In this document: positions 60,182 to 64,000 of the stretch, piece by piece
Position numbering within the stretch: position 1 is the first letter of the stretch
How the letters are laid out: each line of letters starts with the position of its first letter
Assembly: GCA_045588655.1 (NCBI GenBank)
Contig: JAZNEP010000037.1
Coordinates: forward strand, 1-64,000
DNA length: 64,000 nucleotides
Origin: SVFI01 sp045588655
Lineage (GTDB): Bacteria > Bacillota > Clostridia > Lachnospirales > Lachnospiraceae
Direction: 5' to 3'
The notes under the pieces: generated by a model
What the model saw: the letters and a program-made list of their open reading frames with translations, nothing else
The model's database searches: none
Told to the model about the DNA's origin: nothing
Made by a program: the position numbers and the translations under genes

Positions 60182-61347
60182 AGTTCATCCTCGGTTTCTT
60201 CATTTTCTTCTAATTCTTGCAGTTCCATATCAATATCACTTGAGCCTTCCTCTGACGTCTCTTCTGACTCTGTGTCCTGCTCCTGCGTAACAAGAAGTCC
60301 TGCTTCCTTGAGCCGATGCTTCTCCAGCCCAATTACCACCTCTGCTTTATTTTTTTCTACTACATTATCCCACTCTTTCACTGTTGTCTTCGAGTGCGAC
60401 AAATCCATGTCGTAATTTTCCAAAAGATATGCACCAAAGAATCGGGTAAATTTTTCAGCCCCCCACATATTTACATGCTTTTTATCATAAAAATCCTTGG
60501 TGTGGTCCAGTCCCATCTTTTCCCAATCTCGATTCCCCATCCAAAACTTATATCCGTGTTCCGTAACCAGCTGTTCCACATACAATGCCTTTTCCATGTA
60601 CTTTTGCTTCATTTCCCACGGAGTGGCCACGAAAAGAACCTCTATCTCTTCCTTCTTGCAAAACTCCAACAGTTCCAATAATCTCTCTTCCTGCAATTCA
60701 TCCATCGGACTCGGTTGTACATTTTCAAATGACAGCGGTGCTTTTATTTCATCTACCTTGTATATATTTTTCCAGCTTTTTAATGGTCGCTTATTTTCGT
60801 TATCATAATACTTAATGTTTTTTAGCTCTAAGCTTTCCCACTGGCCATGATAGGATATCAAATCAAAATACCAGGTAAGACGTTTTTCCAAATCCGGCTC
60901 ATATTCATTGATCATTTCAATTCTATCCCATGAATATTTCATATTATCAGAGACGCGGCGAAATGTAATATCCAAAGCCTCTTTTTCTGTGAAATATTTG
61001 ATATAAGCTCTTGTCTCAATTACAAACAAATCCGGTTTTTGTGTTTTTAATGCTTCCTTAATCAGCGGAATATACATATCCGTCTGCTGTGAGCTCGTGG
61101 CAAAATTATAAGAAGTAATCCCATACTCCTCCCATAAAAGAGGATTATTCAAAAATCGGTACATAGAGCTGCTGCCAAGCGTTATGACATCCAGCGTATC
61201 CTCATCCTCTGCATAGAATCCCGACATAACAAAACGGCTAATCCCACCGTCTGTTGGACGAAACATATAGGAAATCGGAACCAGTGCAATCACTGCGATC
61301 AAGATAAAAATCACACTGCCCACAATATTTTTTATATTCTTTCTCAT
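60178..61347 (-). CDS. SGNH-fold, membrane-anchored DltD-like protein
   Basis: 389 residues. One N-terminal membrane helix (~8-27) anchors a large outside domain. The SGNH nucleophile block is VITLGSSSMYRFLNP-like (57-68), and the catalytic Asp/His pair is DFYDKKHVN near residue ~295 (D-x-x-H), as in DltD and other acyl-transfer SGNH proteins working with MBOATs. The C-terminal ~45 residues are strongly acidic low complexity (E/S/T/D). The MBOAT gene lies 8 nt upstream and the ligase gene overlaps downstream by 4 nt. Confidence 0.85.
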   Translation of the reverse strand: MRKNIKNIVGSVIFILIAVIALVPISYMFRPTDGGISRFVMSGFYAEDEDTLDVITLGSSSMYRFLNNPLLWEEYGITSYNFATSSQQTDMYIPLIKEALKTQKPDLFVIETRAYIKYFTEKEALDITFRRVSDNMKYSWDRIEMINEYEPDLEKRLTWYFDLISYHGQWESLELKNIKYYDNENKRPLKSWKNIYKVDEIKAPLSFENVQPSPMDELQEERLLELLEFCKKEEIEVLFVATPWEMKQKYMEKALYVEQLVTEHGYKFWMGNRDWEKMGLDHTKDFYDKKHVNMWGAEKFTRFFGAYLLENYDMDLSHSKTTVKEWDNVVEKNKAEVVIGLEKHRLKEAGLLVTQEQDTESEETSEEGSSDIDMELQELEENEETEDEL

Positions 61348-61355
61348 AGTTCTCC

Positions 61356-62948
61356 TTAAAACTGCTCGTAAATAAAGTCTGCTACATCATATCCCGGTCC
61401 GTACTGCCCGAAAATAATCACAGAAAACAGCAATATATACAGTACAATCCAGCGGAATATCAAATTCTGCTTACTGAACAATTCCAGTACATCGCCATAT
61501 TTTTCTTCCAGTACACTAACGGTAAACCACACTACAAAAAATACAAGCACTACAATCCAGTTTGCCTGATTGATACCATATTCAAAGAAATACTGCGGTT
61601 TTAGCAAATATAGTCCTGTAGTCTGTAAGGTGCGCTTAAAAATCATAAACGCCGCCGAAATACTGCTTGCCCTGAAAAAGACACGTCCAACACAACATAA
61701 AAAGAATGTTCTGGCCATCTGATACAGACGGAAGCTAAAACAATCCATCCGAATGTTCCATTTCTGCCCCAACGCTTCAAACTTCGACGTAAAAATTGTA
61801 CTTAAAATAATTAACATTCCGTGGAACAATCCCCACGCAACATATTTCCATTCCGGCCCATGCCATATTCCCGTCAAACTCCACACCACAAGAATCGGCA
61901 TAGATGCTGATACGATACGTCCTGCTCCTTCTCCAAACCAGTTTCTGGCATTTTTATTTATCTTGAGTGAAGTCTTCGAAATCGAAAACGGGAAAAATAC
62001 ATAGTCCCTAAACCAGCTTCCAAGCGTCGCATGCCATCTTCTCCAGAACTCCGGCATATTTTTGGAAAAATATGGTCTGAGGAAGTTTGGCGTAAGCTCT
62101 ATGCCAAATATTCTGGCCGTACCAATCGCAATGTCCATACATCCCGAAAAGTCAGCATAAATCTGTATCGAAAATGCAATCGTTGCCACTGCAAAAATCA
62201 CACCTTCATAACTCATATAATTATCATAAATCGTAGCGACAAACACATTTAGTCTCTCTGCAAGAATCAATTTTTTCGCAAATCCCCACAGAATAAGAAT
62301 CGCGCCGTCCCTAAGATTTTCAAACTTAAATTCATGTCCTTCATATAACTGCGGTGATAATTGGGCAAATCTCGGAATTGGTCCCTGCACCACGCTCGGG
62401 AAGAAAGACGCATACAGCATATATCGTAAAAAGTTTTGTTCAGCCTCAATTTTCCCTTTATACACATCCATAATATACGCGATAATCTGGAACGTGTAGA
62501 ATGAAATTCCCAAAGGAACCACCAGGGAAACCAGTGACATTTGTCCTTCTACTTTCATCATATCAAGAACAGAATTGACACTTCCAAGTACGAAATTTGT
62601 ATACTTTACAACCAGTAGCACACCAATTGGTACACCCAACCCCAGCCACAGCACACGTTTTTTTCTCTTGTTGTATTCTTCCTTTTTTTGTTTCTGCTGT
62701 ACTTTATCTAAGGTCTCATCTTTTTTTAAACCTTTGACCTTTTGATTGTACCGGCTTATTATCTTTCCTGCAAAAAACGATGCCACCACCGCCACTAATA
62801 AAATGGCAAGCTCTGCCGGCCCCGCCGAAAGATAAAAAAACAAATTGGCCACCAGCAAAACATACCATCTTACCTTGCATGGCACCACATAATAAACCAA
62901 AAAAGTTACAGCAATCAATAGCAAATAAACAAATGACGTATATGACAT
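61356..62948 (-). CDS. MBOAT family O-acyltransferase (DltB/AlgI-like)
   Basis: 530 residues with about eleven membrane helices. The MBOAT signature includes PEFWRRWHATLGSWFRDYVFFP and the catalytic His in SLTGIWHGPEWKYVAWGLFHG. The AlgI/DltB branch moves acyl groups across the membrane onto extracellular polymers. A lysine-rich cytoplasmic loop lies at ~67-95. Genes on both sides are 6-8 nt away, so it is inside one operon with the ABC transporter upstream and SGNH/ligase/carrier downstream. Confidence 0.94.
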   Translation of the reverse strand: MSYTSFVYLLLIAVTFLVYYVVPCKVRWYVLLVANLFFYLSAGPAELAILLVAVVASFFAGKIISRYNQKVKGLKKDETLDKVQQKQKKEEYNKRKKRVLWLGLGVPIGVLLVVKYTNFVLGSVNSVLDMMKVEGQMSLVSLVVPLGISFYTFQIIAYIMDVYKGKIEAEQNFLRYMLYASFFPSVVQGPIPRFAQLSPQLYEGHEFKFENLRDGAILILWGFAKKLILAERLNVFVATIYDNYMSYEGVIFAVATIAFSIQIYADFSGCMDIAIGTARIFGIELTPNFLRPYFSKNMPEFWRRWHATLGSWFRDYVFFPFSISKTSLKINKNARNWFGEGAGRIVSASMPILVVWSLTGIWHGPEWKYVAWGLFHGMLIILSTIFTSKFEALGQKWNIRMDCFSFRLYQMARTFFLCCVGRVFFRASSISAAFMIFKRTLQTTGLYLLKPQYFFEYGINQANWIVVLVFFVVWFTVSVLEEKYGDVLELFSKQNLIFRWIVLYILLFSVIIFGQYGPGYDVADFIYEQF

Positions 62949-62954
62949 AACTAC

Positions 62955-63740
62955 TTATTCCTCTTCTGTCGCCTCATAAAGTGCTTCATGGAGCATATCC
63001 CACATTTCACCGTATTTTTCCGATGCCGGCGTAACCGGTTTCAGGAGCGGATTTTTCATATCCACTTTGATATCTCCCTGTTTTGACATAACCAAAATTC
63101 TTGTCCCTAGACAAATCGCTTCTTGGATATTGTGCGTAATAAAAATTACAGAAACTTGTTCTTTTTGATGAATCCGATAAAGCTCTGCCTGCAGATTATT
63201 TCTGCTCATCGCATCCAGACTTGCAAAAGGCTCGTCCATCAAAATAATTTCCGGACGAAGTGCTAATGCGCGAGCAATTGCTGTACGCTGTTTCATTCCG
63301 CCACTTAGCTGATGCGGATAAAATTTTTTATAATTGCTCAGGTCTACTTTCTCTAAATACTTATCTGATATTTCCTGCAATTTTTCTTTGTCTTTTATGC
63401 CTTGCAGTTTTAATGGGTACTGCACATTTTTTTCTACTGTCTTCCATGGAAGAAGCTGACTAAACTCCTGGAATACCATAATGCGATCCGTTCCGGCTCT
63501 CTCAACCTTCTGCTCATTGACCAGAATTTCTCCCTCATATGGCTCAAAGCCACCAATACATCTTAAAAATGTAGATTTGCCACAGCCCGAAGGTCCTAGA
63601 ATACAGACAAATTCTCCCTTTTCCATAGAAAAGTTCAACTCATTCAAAATCGCACTCTGACCAACTGACATTTCATCATTGTATTTTTTTACCAGGTTCT
63701 TTACTTCGAGAACCGGTTTGTTTGTATTATTCTCTTTCAT
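62955..63740 (-). CDS. ABC transporter ATPase, NitT/TauT (SsuB/TauB) type
   Basis: 261 residues. Walker A GPSGCGKST (49-57), Q-loop VFQEFSQLLPWKTV, signature LSGGMKQRTAIARAL, Walker B IILMDEPFASLDA and H-switch ITHN. The Q-loop followed by LLPWKTV and the LDAMSRNNLQAEL segment mark the nitrate/sulfonate/taurine/thiamine-precursor importer group. Its start codon shares a base with the stop of the permease gene (TAATG). It is unusual for this importer class to be followed by MBOAT and acyl-carrier genes. Confidence 0.93.
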   Translation of the reverse strand: MKENNTNKPVLEVKNLVKKYNDEMSVGQSAILNELNFSMEKGEFVCILGPSGCGKSTFLRCIGGFEPYEGEILVNEQKVERAGTDRIMVFQEFSQLLPWKTVEKNVQYPLKLQGIKDKEKLQEISDKYLEKVDLSNYKKFYPHQLSGGMKQRTAIARALALRPEIILMDEPFASLDAMSRNNLQAELYRIHQKEQVSVIFITHNIQEAICLGTRILVMSKQGDIKVDMKNPLLKPVTPASEKYGEMWDMLHEALYEATEEE

Positions 63741-64000
63741 TATTTACCGATCCCCCATTTTCTGATTGTATTTTTTTCAATCAAACGGAATACCACGTAT
63801 TCCACAATCACACCGATTGCAATAATTACAAGAAGCGCTGCAAACACGCCCGCGATATCCACGTTTGTTCTCTTCATAAAAATAAACCAACCGATTCCTG
63901 CACCGGAACTTGTCGTTCCGAAAATCATCTCTGCACTAATCAATCCTCGCCACGCTCTCGCCCAGCCTACTTTCACACCGGATAGTATGTACGAAAACGC
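63740..64000 (-). CDS. ABC transporter permease, NitT/TauT type (5' end cut by window)
   Basis: 87 C-terminal residues; the frame is open through base 64000. It contains the permease coupling region GVKVGWARAWRGLISAEMIFGTTSSGAG (given in overlapping parts: the EAA-like loop and the E/M-I-GTT-GLG end) and a final membrane helix, ending IRKWGIGK. It pairs with the ATPase encoded next. A substrate-binding protein gene, if present, should lie further upstream outside the window. Confidence 0.88.
   Translation of the reverse strand, partial: AFSYILSGVKVGWARAWRGLISAEMIFGTTSSGAGIGWFIFMKRTNVDIAGVFAALLVIIAIGVIVEYVVFRLIEKNTIRKWGIGK

Noticed and set aside
58479..62948. Naming these genes dltABCD
   Set aside because: Gene order, ligase pocket and ABC linkage differ from dlt loci; the roles are analogous but the substrate is unproven.
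1..64000. CRISPR arrays, tRNA or rRNA genes, insertion sequences, prophage
   Set aside because: No regularly spaced direct repeats, no TPsiC-like GTTCGAATC segments in a cloverleaf context, and no transposase or integrase motifs were seen on either strand by eye; a tRNAscan or ISfinder run was not possible.

Overview
The window reads as chromosomal DNA of a spore-forming, low-to-moderate GC Clostridia bacterium, most like a member of the Lachnospiraceae. This is inferred from gene order and family content; no search was run. Supporting signs are an alpha/beta small acid-soluble spore protein with a sigma-G-like promoter, a dipicolinate synthase A-like gene with a sigma-K-like promoter, the runs rpmE-DUF1385-prmC-prfA and tig-clpP-clpX-lon-engB, the one-polypeptide form of FGAM synthase, and DUF4364 and DUF4250 proteins. 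I see no rRNA, tRNA, CRISPR array, transposase, integrase or phage gene. Most genes lie on the minus strand.

Left part (1-5.3 kb): an accessory stretch of single genes. It holds two regulators with GyrI-like ligand domains, a nitrilase-fold amidohydrolase, an Asp/Glu racemase relative, a GNAT acetyltransferase and two unknowns. Two near-identical hairpins (4052 and 5273) follow genes here. Core block 1 (5.3-15.9 kb): prfA, prmC, DUF1385, rpmE and rho on minus; malic enzyme, a YhcC-type radical SAM protein and DUF4364 on plus; then a phosphodiesterase-like enzyme and rarA on minus. DNA-repair block (14.5-18.9 kb): a radical SAM / DUF4130 pair, a polysaccharide deacetylase and rarA lie downstream of one promoter that carries a LexA (SOS) box.

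18.9-29.5 kb: YdcF, an ASKHA/2Fe-2S corrinoid-activator-like protein, DUF4250, and clpB under a CIRCE operator. Next is a four-gene unit behind a cobalamin riboswitch: a DUF4430 lipoprotein, a small ECF-type membrane S component and two paralogous zinc-ribbon/TPR-like membrane proteins. Then comes a metal-responsive operon of a CadC-like ArsR regulator, a separate HMA metallochaperone and a P1B-type ATPase. 29.6-36.6 kb: an acidic membrane-anchored protein, a GntR/DUF5808 pair with a self-overlapping operator, dpaA-like, and purL.

36.7-37.5 kb is an AT-rich gene-free stretch with three imperfect TGTGG/CCACA repeat units and a sharp change in strand composition. 37.5-55.6 kb holds a cytoplasmic GH5 enzyme, a Ca/Na exchanger, two small unknowns, a D-2-hydroxyacid dehydrogenase, an AI-2E exporter, engB, lon, clpX, clpP, tig, the spore protein with a long 5' hairpin, DUF975, DJ-1, CYTH, malQ and glgP. 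55.7-64 kb: a secreted InlB-repeat/FnIII/DUF5722 protein faces a tightly packed six-gene operon made of ABC permease, ABC ATPase, MBOAT, SGNH/DltD-like, adenylate-forming ligase and acyl carrier protein. That operon has all the logic of a dlt system (ligase, carrier, membrane O-acyltransferase, extracytoplasmic SGNH protein) but in a non-dlt order and joined to a NitT/TauT-type importer. It is the strongest candidate here for an undescribed system.
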